From: JAFEDN01 sp963712715
GTDB lineage: Bacteria; Pseudomonadota; Gammaproteobacteria; Coxiellales; Coxiellaceae
DNA length: 64,000 nucleotides
Direction: 5' to 3'
Assembly: GCA_963712715.1 (NCBI GenBank)
Contig: CAVQJI010000037.1
Span: 186,001-250,000 of the forward strand
Part shown: in pieces, positions 27,185-35,559 of the stretch
Numbering within the stretch: position 1 is the stretch's first letter
How the letters are laid out: each line of letters begins with the position of its first letter
Notes under the pieces: generated by a model
What the model saw: the letters and a program-made list of their open reading frames with translations, nothing else
Databases searched by the model: none
What the model was told of the DNA's origin: nothing
Program-made: the position numbers and the translations under genes

Positions 27185-28344
27185 TGGCTTCTTCTTTGCC
27201 TTTAGTGATGATCGGTTCCGGCCTGGCCGGTTACATGCTGGCAAAAGAATGGCGCAAGCTCGATGCGCAGACCCCGCTCATTATCATCACTGCGGATAAT
27301 GGCGCGTTTTATTCCAAACCCCTGTTATCGACGGCTTTCACTCAACGGAAAACGCCGGAACAATTGGTCGTGACAAGCGCGAACATCATGGCTGAAGAAT
27401 TAAATGCAAAAATAATCTGCCAATCCTGGGTGATGGCGATTGACCCGATTGCGCAAACAGTGACTCTCGCAGATCAGAAAATCCTGGGATATTCACAACT
27501 GGTGCTGGCCTGCGGTGCGGCGCCGGTATTGCCGCCACTGACGGGTGACGCGCTGCAAACACTGCAAACCGTGAATAGCCTTAATGATTACGATATTTTT
27601 CGTCAATCATTGAGCGGCAGAAAACGAATAGCGATTTTGGGGGCGGGTTTAGTCGGCTGTGAATTTGGAAATGATCTTATCAACGGCGGATATACGGTGA
27701 CCATCATTGCTCCCGAGCGATCGCCATTAATCACGTTATTGCCGCCGGTGGTGGGAAAATTACTCGAGGAAAAACTGGCGGAAGCGGGCGTAGAATGGCG
27801 ATTGGGTCATTTCGCCACGGCGATAAATTGCCGGAATGAGGAGCGGGCAATTACGCTGGCAGATGGTCAGGAAATTTTGGCCGATGTGGTTTTATCCGCC
27901 GCCGGTTTACGTCCGCGGATTGAGTTGGCCAGAAGCGCCGGAATCGCTGTTAATCGCGGCATTGTGGTCAACCGCTGGCACCATACGAGTGTTTCGAATA
28001 TTTTTGCATTAGGCGATTGTGCGGAGGTGGATGGCCTGGTCCAAATGTATGTGGCGCCGCTGTTGCAAAGCGCGCGCGCTTTAGCAAAAATTTTAGCGGG
28101 TGGACGCGATCCCGTGCACTTCCCGATCATGCCGGTGGTGGTTAAAACGCCTGTTTTACCGCTGGTAGTATATCCTCCCGCGGCCGGCATTATTGGTGAA
28201 TGGCATATCGAAGGAGAGGAGCATCATTTACGCGCGTTATTCCACGATCAGAATGGCCAGCTACGCGGCTTCGCCCTCGCGGGTGATAAAATTCGCGACA
28301 AGCTCGCTCTCGCCAAACAATTACCGCTCATTTTTAGCGAATAA
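27184..28344 (+). CDS. FAD/NAD(P)-dependent oxidoreductase, rubredoxin reductase-like
   Basis: 386 aa. An N-terminal FAD-binding glycine motif (VMIGSGLAGYMLAKEW), a central NAD-binding motif (RIAILGAGLVGCEFGNDL, about residues 148-165) and the C-terminal FAD segment (IFALGDCAEVDG) follow the two-dinucleotide-binding fold. The YSKPLLSTAF segment is typical of rubredoxin-NAD reductases. No redox-active CxxC is present. Rubredoxin is not in the window, so the electron acceptor is uncertain. It precedes rsmI by two bases. Confidence 0.85.
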   Translation: MASSLPLVMIGSGLAGYMLAKEWRKLDAQTPLIIITADNGAFYSKPLLSTAFTQRKTPEQLVVTSANIMAEELNAKIICQSWVMAIDPIAQTVTLADQKILGYSQLVLACGAAPVLPPLTGDALQTLQTVNSLNDYDIFRQSLSGRKRIAILGAGLVGCEFGNDLINGGYTVTIIAPERSPLITLLPPVVGKLLEEKLAEAGVEWRLGHFATAINCRNEERAITLADGQEILADVVLSAAGLRPRIELARSAGIAVNRGIVVNRWHHTSVSNIFALGDCAEVDGLVQMYVAPLLQSARALAKILAGGRDPVHFPIMPVVVKTPVLPLVVYPPAAGIIGEWHIEGEEHHLRALFHDQNGQLRGFALAGDKIRDKLALAKQLPLIFSE

Positions 28345-28346
28345 CC

Positions 28347-29243
28347 ATGGAAGAATTTTCAAAAAAAAACGGTTGTTTATATATTGTGGCGACGCCGATA
28401 GGCAATCTGGCTGACATCACTCTGCGCGCTCTGGATATTTTAAAGAGCGCGGATTTAATCGCCGCGGAGGACACGCGTCACAGTCAGCGGCTATTAAACT
28501 TCTACGCGATAAACACTCCGCTCATTTCCTTGCACGCGCATAACGAGCAGCAGCGGATTACGGATTTATTGCCGCAATTACAGGCAGGAAAACGCATTGC
28601 ATTAATCACCGACGCCGGTACACCATTGATTAGTGACCCAGGTTCCCGCCTGGTGCAGGCCTTGCATCATGAAAAAATACCGGTCGTCCCCATTCCGGGC
28701 CCCTGCGCCGCTATTAGTGCATTAGCGGTTTCGGGATTACCCTCCACGCATTTTGTCTTTGAAGGTTTTTTACCTGCCAAAGGCGCTGCGCGCGAGCAGC
28801 GTCTGAAAGAACTCGCGACAGAATCACGCACCATTATTTTTTACGAATCTCCGCATCGAATTCTGGATTTAATCTCGCAGTTGATGGCAGCCTGCGGTGG
28901 TGAGCGTTTGGCAACACTGGCACGGGAGATGACTAAAATTTTTGAAACCATTCGCCATGCTCCCTTAGCTGATTTGCAGCAATGGGTGAGAGACGACAGC
29001 AATCAACGCAAAGGCGAATTTGTCCTCGTTCTTCAGGGCGCCCCTGTCCGCGGCGACGAAGATGCCGGGCAGGACGAATTACAGCGCATTTTACGCTTGT
29101 TACTAGCGGAATTACCTCTCAAGCAGGCGGTCGCATTAGCAGCCGACATCACCGGCGCCAAACGCAATCGCCTTTACGCCCTGGCTTTAAAACTAAATTT
29201 ACAGACAAAAAATGTTGAGCATTTGAGGCGAGGTCAGTTATGA
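28347..29243 (+). CDS. rsmI: 16S rRNA 2'-O-ribose C1402 methyltransferase
   Basis: 298 aa. It methylates C1402 of 16S rRNA using S-adenosylmethionine. The signature LYIVATPIGNLADITLRAL (residues 11-29), AEDTRHSQRLL, LITDAGTPLISDPGSRLV and PGPCAAISALAVSGLPS define the tetrapyrrole-methylase fold of RsmI. The neighbouring RNase P RNA gene is a common partner of rsmI in gamma-proteobacteria. Confidence 0.96.
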   Translation: MEEFSKKNGCLYIVATPIGNLADITLRALDILKSADLIAAEDTRHSQRLLNFYAINTPLISLHAHNEQQRITDLLPQLQAGKRIALITDAGTPLISDPGSRLVQALHHEKIPVVPIPGPCAAISALAVSGLPSTHFVFEGFLPAKGAAREQRLKELATESRTIIFYESPHRILDLISQLMAACGGERLATLAREMTKIFETIRHAPLADLQQWVRDDSNQRKGEFVLVLQGAPVRGDEDAGQDELQRILRLLLAELPLKQAVALAADITGAKRNRLYALALKLNLQTKNVEHLRRGQL

Positions 29244-29415
29244 AAAATTTATCGCACAAAGACGTCGAGCAGGCGATTCGGCATTTGATTTTTTTTAGTC
29301 ACTGATGTTCTGCCCGTAATATTTCACACCCAGAATAGCTTTACGATTCTGTCTTTGGAGCTGGTTATTTCCAGAAAATTGAAACACCATGGTTGAATAG
29401 GATAATATACGGATC

Positions 29416-29762
29416 AAGCTAGCCAGGCAGTCGCTGTGACAGGGTGAATCCTGTCGCAGAGGAAAGTCCGGGCTCCACAGGGCAGAGTGCCAGATAACGT
29501 CTGGGCGGCGCGAGCCGACGGAAAGTGCCACAGAAAATATACCGCCGGTTTAGACCGGTAAGGGTGAAATGGTGCGGTAAGAGCGCACCGCGTCGCTGGC
29601 AACAGCGGCGGCAGGGTAAACCCCACTCGGAGCAAGGCCAAATAGGAATCCATCACACTGCGGCCCGCATTTTGGATCCGGGTAGGCTGCTTGAGGTAAG
29701 CGGTGACGCTTATCCCAGATGAATGACTGTCCCCGACAGAACCCGGCTTACCGGCTAGCTTT
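29416..29762 (+). ncRNA. rnpB: RNase P RNA, bacterial class A
   Basis: The catalytic RNA of RNase P, which trims tRNA 5' leaders. The ends pair (AAGCTAGCC at 29416 with GGCTAGCTT ending 29762). Conserved regions are visible: GAGGAAAGTCCGGGCTCC (CR I), the AGGGTGAAA segment, GGCAGGGTAAACCCC and the 3' CR V-like AGATGAATGACTGTC. Length 347 is typical. The 170 bases between rsmI and rnpB contain no gene I can see and probably hold its promoter. Confidence 0.96.
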
Positions 29763-29792
29763 AATGTTATGTCAGCATATAAAAGGTGAAAT

Positions 29793-32700
29793 ATGAAAAA
29801 GTTAATTGATTCCCTGTCATCTCCTGAAAACTTTCTTAAGCTTTTGTATTCTAAAAAGCATAAAATTTTTAAAATGCTTGATCCTAAAACTAAAAACAAT
29901 CTTTTACATGTTGTCCTGGAGAAGGATGTAAAAACGATAGATTCCATTTTTTCTGATTCAAAAAACAGGTTTACATCTGTCGTAACTAAAGAAATGGTAA
30001 ATCATATAAATGAGTTAGGCCATGCTCCCATACATTTAGCTATCCAAAAGGGACATTTGGCGGCTACTGTTTTTTTATTGGAAATGAAAGCAAATCCTAA
30101 TGTTACTTTAAAGACCGAAACCTCTCCTTTAATGATGGCGGCAGAATGCGGTCATTTTAAGTTGGTCGAGGTTTTATTGTCCAGGAAAGCGGATCCGTAC
30201 ATTACAGATAACAAGGGCTATATCCCATTACACAGAGCGGCAAGCTTTAATCATTTATTGGTTTTGAATTCTCTTCTTTTAAATGCGCCACAAACGATCA
30301 ATAGGCCAGACCGTGATGGCTTCACTGCGCTGCACTACGCGGCAACCGCTGATGAAAATGGAACAATCATTAAATTCTTAATTGAGAAAAAAGCAGAAGT
30401 AAATAAATTTTCTGGTGATATCGGCCAAACACCTTTTATGGTTGCTGCGCATTATAATAAAATTGCAGCAGCCAGGATCTTATTAAACTCAAACGCGGAA
30501 CCTTGCATTTTAAATAAAATTGGTTACTCTGCTACGACTGTCGCTATCGAACATGGAAGTATAGAATTTTTAAAATTTTTATTAGATTCCAGGATAATAG
30601 CAAAAGATTTTATTTCCAGCCTCGCTCAAAAGGAATTATTACCGGTCCAAACAGCTGCCAGCAGTAATCAAATAGAAATGCTTAAATTCTTATTGACCAC
30701 TAATCCCGGAATGATCAATTTGACAGATGGATTTGGTCAAACTGGTTTACATTCTTATTTTGCATTAGAAAATCCAGAAATGACGCATCTTCTCCTGGAA
30801 AATAAGGCCGATCCTAACATTCGAAATTTTAAAGGCGTAACCCTGCTGATGACAGCCTGTGCTTTTGGTCGTGAAAAAATAGTCAATCTCATAATGACAT
30901 CATCTAAAATCAAATATGACTTGAGTATTAGTGATCATGAAGATAGAACAGCTTTTTATTGGGCTGCTTGCAGTGGCAAGGTGCCTATTGGTAAATGTTT
31001 ACTGAAGGCTGGGGATGTTTCAGCAGGAAAATTTGTTTTAAAAGATCAATGTGATTCAAAAGCAAAGGAAAAAGAAAATTCAACTAAAAGTGATAATTTT
31101 AAATTAGATAAAAAAATGGAAAATTCAGTTAAATCGATAGAGCAAGGACCTTTTTTCAAATTCAAGCATGGTGATACTCCTTTTCATGTTGCTGTGGTGA
31201 ATAATTATGTTGACTTTGTAAGATTCTTAGAAAGCAAAGCCGTTAGTCCGGACCTCCCTGATAAAGTAGGATGCACTGCATTAGTGTACAGCCTCTATGA
31301 GGGATATGATGCGATGGCTTTAGCATTGATAGAGAATAAAGCGGACATAAATTATGCTGGCGGAGATAATATTTCCCCTTTGCATGTGGCCATTTATCGA
31401 AAGCGGATAACGTTACTGTCAACAATTTTAAACGAAAAAAACATAGAAATAAATATATGTTCAAAACTCGCGGGTACTCCGTTATGCCTCGCTGCTCAAA
31501 CAGGCAACGAAGAGGCCGTTCGCTTATTAATCGACAGAAAAGCGGATCTTAATCTGAGTAATAACGAGACTACCCCCCTTTGTGCTTCGCGGCAGAAAGA
31601 GGGGAGAGATCGAATAGTAAAATTATTGTTAGATGCCAAGGCTGATCATACCACACGTGGTTCAAAAAAATTTATCCCCTTGTTAGTGGTTTTAAACAAT
31701 ATTTTTTTCCCAAATCTGGGTGGACATGGTCAAAATCATTGGGAAACTTTAAGGTATTTAATACAATTAAGTCCGGATGCGCCTCTTAATCCTGCGTGTA
31801 ATACGGCTTTACACCTGGCTGTCAATTTTAATAAACCAGGATTCGTCAAAATTTATTGGAATGCTCTGTCAATGTGAATGCGCAAACTGCTTTAGAAAAA
31901 GAAACGCCCTTGCATTTTGCCGCAAGGCTTGGTTTTACGGAAATTGCTAAATTGTTGGTTCAATTTAATGCGGAGCTGGATCCTCAATTAAGTTCTACAG
32001 GCGCCACGCCGCTGCATCTTGCCGTATCCTTTAATTTTCTGGATATAGTGGCCTTATTGGTGAAATCCAGGGCAGATACTAATATTCGTGTTGTCAGTGG
32101 TCAAACTGCGCTTTTAATAGCAAAGGAGAAAAACTATACTGCTATGCAGGAATTATTATCTCCTCAAAACTTAACCAAACTGGAAGAATCTGAAAATAAA
32201 AAAGTATCAAAACAAAAGATTAAAACTCAAGGCACGCCCTTCAAAAAACAAAAACATTTAACAAACACAAACTTTTTTCCCCACCTCCCCTGGAAAGATT
32301 TGATTTAAAGAATATGGGACGTATGTTGAAATTAAGAGTGATGATCAAAAAATTGGAATTAGAAGATTAAAAAATCATGGATTAAATACGAACTGGTTTA
32401 TCATGGTAACCGATGAGGCTTTCGCTAAAATAATATCCGCGGATTCAAAAATTTCGGATACTGTTTTGCGTCATCTTCGTGAGCCAATACTGGTGCAGCG
32501 TGGTGCCGGGCATAAACAAACAGGGTTTATACGCGGAAATGAGCGATTGGGAAAAAAGGATATCTATTTAAAACTTACTTTATCCAAACTATCGGAGCTC
32601 AGATTATTTTCAACTAAAGAAATCGTGGAAAAAGAAGGTAAAATTGTTTTTATTTTAGATCATTTTGAAAAACTGCATGGTCGTACCACAGGCAAATTCA

Positions 32701-32816
32701 ATTTAATCAAAAACCAGCCCGCTTTAGCGGGCAGCCCGGAGCTCTCTATCGCTAAACGTTTAAAAGACTTAATGATTCATGCCGGACAAGAAGAGAAATC
32801 ACTTAATCATTTTTAA
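29793..32816 (+). pseudogene. Ankyrin-repeat protein broken by two frameshifts
   Basis: Three consecutive frames make one ankyrin protein of about 1000 residues. Part 1 (29793-31877, 694 aa) holds some 15 ankyrin repeats (GHAPIHLAIQKGHLAATVFL and others). Near 31850 one T is missing: KI-YWNAL should read KI-LLECSVNVNAQ, and part 2 (to 32308) continues the repeats (ETPLHFAARLGFTEIAKLLV). One extra base near 32304 then shifts to part 3 (32304-32816), a non-ankyrin C-terminal domain (KLTLSKLSELRLFSTKEIVE). Part 1 alone could still be made. It starts 30 bases after rnpB behind AAAAGGTGAAAT and is AT-rich like the other effector candidates. Confidence 0.8.
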
Positions 32817-32822
32817 ACTTCA

Positions 32823-32895
32823 CTCCCCCTAGGGGATTTGAACCCCTGTTCTCGCCGTGAGAGGGCGGTGTCCTGGGCCACTAGACGAAGGGAGC
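32823..32895 (-). tRNA. tRNA-Glu (CTC)
   Basis: On the minus strand the cloverleaf is clear: acceptor GCTCCCT, D-arm TCGTCTAGTGGCCCAGGA, anticodon stem CCGCC with loop CTCTCAC (anticodon CTC), T-arm AGGGG TTCAAAT CCCCT. The sequence is close to canonical bacterial tRNA-Glu. The acceptor ends in AGGGGGA, giving a G1-A72 mismatch and a G3-U-type wobble pair, which is unusual for an elongator tRNA. CCA is not encoded. Confidence 0.85.
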
Positions 32896-33004
32896 AAAAG
32901 AGCGACTTTAGCAGGCAAACCGGCATTATAGGTAAAAAATCAGTCAATTACAATGGAATCGGTGGCGAGTTAATGATAAGAATTCAGGTTTTTAGGCCTC
33001 GAGG

Positions 33005-34330
33005 GTGAGTATTTTGATTTATCGACGGTTATTGTCGCGCTTACGGCGGAAAAAAACCGATAAAAACGGTTTACCCCGACATTGGGATAAGCCCCTTCCA
33101 GAACAGCACATCAGCCCCAATGCTCTAAAGGTATTGGCAGGACTACACGAAGCCGGTTTTGTCGCCTACCTCGTCGGCGGTGGCGTGCGCGATTTGTTGG
33201 TGGATAAAATACCCAAAGATTTTGATATTTCCACGAACGCATCGCCGGAACAGATCAGGCGGATATTTCGTAACAGCCGGATTATTGGCCGGCGTTTCCG
33301 TATTGTACATGTCTTTTACCGTCAGGAAATAATTGAAGTCACCACTTTCCGCGCCCAGGTCAGTGAACCGGTGATGGCGGCGGACCGGCATTCCCGCGTT
33401 ACCGATAATACCTTTGGCACGGTCGAGGAAGATGCCTGGCGGCGCGATTTTACCATTAATGCGCTTTACTATAACGGCAGGAAATGTCAGGTGATCGATT
33501 ATACCGGCGGGATGGAAGATCTGCAAAAAAAACTCATCCGTATTATTGGCGATCCGGCGCAACGCTTTCATGAGGATCCTGTCCGTTTACTACGTGCGAT
33601 TCGTTTAGCCGCTAAATTACAGTTCTCCGTTCACCAGGAAACCGAAATACAGCTTCGACTGTTGCCGGACTTACTCAAACACGTTGCCAAATCGCGCCTG
33701 TTTGATGAAGTGCTGAAATTATTTTTTACCGGTCATGCGCAATTGACCTATCAGAAATTGTGTGAGTATGGATATTTTCAGGTGTTATTTCCCCAAACAT
33801 TTGCCGCCATGAATACCCCAGGCGCTGAAAATATCCGGGCCTTCATCGAGCTTTCCATGCACGAAACCGATCGGCGTTATCACGAACAAAGCTCATTAAA
33901 TCCTGGTTTTTTATTTGCAGTACTTTTATGGCCGGCAGTGCAGAAAAAACTGGCGAGTAATCCACAGAAAAAATTTCACATGGCATTGCGTGCGGCTATC
34001 GACGAAGTCTTGCAAACTCAGGCTGAAGTACTGGTGATTCCTAATCGTTTAACGGCGATGATGCGAAACATCTGGTTGTTACAATTTTATTTGATCAAGC
34101 CGCGTGGTCAGAGGGTTTACCGGACATTATTTCATCGGTACTTTCGCGCGGCGTTCGATTTTCTGGATTTGCGGGTCAAAACCGGTGAAGAGCAGCATGA
34201 TAAATTAGAATGGTGGCGAAAATTCCGTGAAGCCGATACGGATTTGCGCCAACAAATGCTGGAGCAATTACCGAAATCAAAATCAAAAAAAAATGAAGAC
34301 AAATATGACCCCAATACAACGTCAACGTGA
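33005..34330 (+). CDS. pcnB: Poly(A) polymerase
   Basis: 441 aa. It adds 3' poly(A) tails that speed RNA decay. The class II nucleotidyltransferase core is intact: AYLVGGGVRDLLVDKIPKDF with catalytic DFDI, RIFRNSRIIGRRFRIVHV, then EDAWRRDFTINALYYN and the RNA-binding EDPVRLLRAIRLAAKL. A basic N-terminus (LSRLRRKK) and a Lys-rich tail are typical of PcnB as against CCA-adding enzymes. The start may be GTG 33005 or TTG 33014; the GAGG at 33001 spaces better with the latter. Confidence 0.93.
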   Translation: MSILIYRRLLSRLRRKKTDKNGLPRHWDKPLPEQHISPNALKVLAGLHEAGFVAYLVGGGVRDLLVDKIPKDFDISTNASPEQIRRIFRNSRIIGRRFRIVHVFYRQEIIEVTTFRAQVSEPVMAADRHSRVTDNTFGTVEEDAWRRDFTINALYYNGRKCQVIDYTGGMEDLQKKLIRIIGDPAQRFHEDPVRLLRAIRLAAKLQFSVHQETEIQLRLLPDLLKHVAKSRLFDEVLKLFFTGHAQLTYQKLCEYGYFQVLFPQTFAAMNTPGAENIRAFIELSMHETDRRYHEQSSLNPGFLFAVLLWPAVQKKLASNPQKKFHMALRAAIDEVLQTQAEVLVIPNRLTAMMRNIWLLQFYLIKPRGQRVYRTLFHRYFRAAFDFLDLRVKTGEEQHDKLEWWRKFREADTDLRQQMLEQLPKSKSKKNEDKYDPNTTST

Positions 34331-34832
34331 TGCCGTACTCACATTTATTGGCCTCGGTAGTAATCTAGAGGAACCTTTAAGGCAGATTACCCGCGCCACC
34401 GTTCGTCTGCGTCAATTACCCGATTCAGTTTTTTGCCGGGCTTCTTCCTGTTACCGTAGCCGTCCGCTAGGTCCGGACAGTCAGCCGGATTATATAAACA
34501 GGGTGGTGTCGGTGAAAACTATGTTATCTCCTGAACAACTTCTGGATTGCCTGCAGGATATTGAAAACGAACAGGGCCGTGTTCGTTCAGACCACTGGGG
34601 TCCGCGAGTCATTGATCTGGATATTTTGTTGTACGGCGAACACACCATGAATACGAAGCGTTTAATCATTCCCCATAAGGGCATCAAAGATCGCGAGTTT
34701 GTTTTATATCCCCTCGCTGAGATTGCGCCGCATTTAATTTTGCCCGGTGGCGAAAAAATTTCAGCCCTGAAAGAGGACTGTCCCCATAACGGGATCGTTA
34801 ATGTTGGTAATGCGGAGAATGCGAATGAGTAG
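34293..34832 (+). CDS. folK: Hydroxymethyl-dihydropterin pyrophosphokinase
   Basis: 179 aa from ATG 34293, or 175 from 34305; either overlaps the pcnB end, as in many gamma-proteobacteria. It catalyses pyrophosphate transfer from ATP in folate synthesis. FIGLGSNLEEPLRQ, the variable loop, YINRVVSVKT, and the metal/ATP motif GPRVIDLDILLYG (about residues 107-119) are conserved, with PHKGIKDREFVLYPL after it. Confidence 0.94.
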   Translation: MKTNMTPIQRQRDAVLTFIGLGSNLEEPLRQITRATVRLRQLPDSVFCRASSCYRSRPLGPDSQPDYINRVVSVKTMLSPEQLLDCLQDIENEQGRVRSDHWGPRVIDLDILLYGEHTMNTKRLIIPHKGIKDREFVLYPLAEIAPHLILPGGEKISALKEDCPHNGIVNVGNAENANE

Positions 34833-35307
34833 AGTAGCTATATACCCGGGTAGTTTTGATCCCATTACTCGTGGTCACCTGGATTTGATTCATCGCACCA
34901 CACAATTATTCGATCGGGTTATTGTCAGCGTGGCGACCAATACCCGTAAGGCTACCTGGCTCGACGTTGATCAGAGAGTTTCTCTAGTTAAAGAAGCGTT
35001 AACCGAATATCCTACGGTGCAGGTATTGCCATGCCCCGGTGTTATTGTCGAGTTTGCTAAACAACATCAGGTTACGGCTATCGTCCGGGGATTACGCACC
35101 GCGGCTGATTACGAAAATGAATTCCAGTTGGCGGGCATGAATCGGCAAATGGCTCCCGAGATCGCGTCAATCTTTTTACCTGCCAGCAATGAATATGTGT
35201 TTATATCGGCAACTTTAGTCAGAGAAATTGCTTTACTGGGAGGTGATATTTCCAGCTTCGTTCCCGATTCCGTGCTGCGGCAATTGCGTGAATGGAAAAA
35301 AGTGTAA
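34825..35307 (+). CDS. coaD: Phosphopantetheine adenylyltransferase
   Basis: 160 aa; it makes dephospho-CoA from ATP and 4'-phosphopantetheine. AIYPGSFDPITRGHLDLIHR holds the T/HxGH nucleotidyl-transfer motif, and VRGLRTAADYENEFQ and the SNEYVFISATLVREIA (ISSTxVR-like) motif complete the site. ATG 34825 overlaps the folK stop by 8 bases, and its own stop shares a base with the next start (TAATG). Confidence 0.96.
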   Translation: MSRVAIYPGSFDPITRGHLDLIHRTTQLFDRVIVSVATNTRKATWLDVDQRVSLVKEALTEYPTVQVLPCPGVIVEFAKQHQVTAIVRGLRTAADYENEFQLAGMNRQMAPEIASIFLPASNEYVFISATLVREIALLGGDISSFVPDSVLRQLREWKKV

Positions 35308-35558
35308 TGGCATTACGAATTACCGATGAATGCATCAATTGCGACGTGTGTGCACCGGAATGTCCAAACGATGCCATTTTTCAGGGCGAATCCATTTACG
35401 AAATCGACCCGAACCGTTGTACCGAATGCGTGGGTCATTTTAACGAACCGCAATGCCGTCAGGTTTGCCCGGTCGATTGTATCCCCCTCGCATTTTTAGA
35501 AACGCCGGCGGAACTATTGGCCAAATACCACCGCCTAAAGGAGAATAAGAAACAGTAA
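35307..35558 (+). CDS. YfhL-type 2[4Fe-4S] ferredoxin
   Basis: 83 aa. Two cluster motifs are present: CINCDVCAPECPNDAI and CTECVGHFNEPQCRQVCPVDCI; the stretched second motif is characteristic of the YfhL / Allochromatium-type ferredoxins. It is a low-potential electron carrier; its partner is not known. It sits in the coaD operon, a conserved arrangement in gamma-proteobacteria, and is followed one base later by the DUF255 gene. Confidence 0.93.
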   Translation: MALRITDECINCDVCAPECPNDAIFQGESIYEIDPNRCTECVGHFNEPQCRQVCPVDCIPLAFLETPAELLAKYHRLKENKKQ

Positions 35559-35559
35559 T

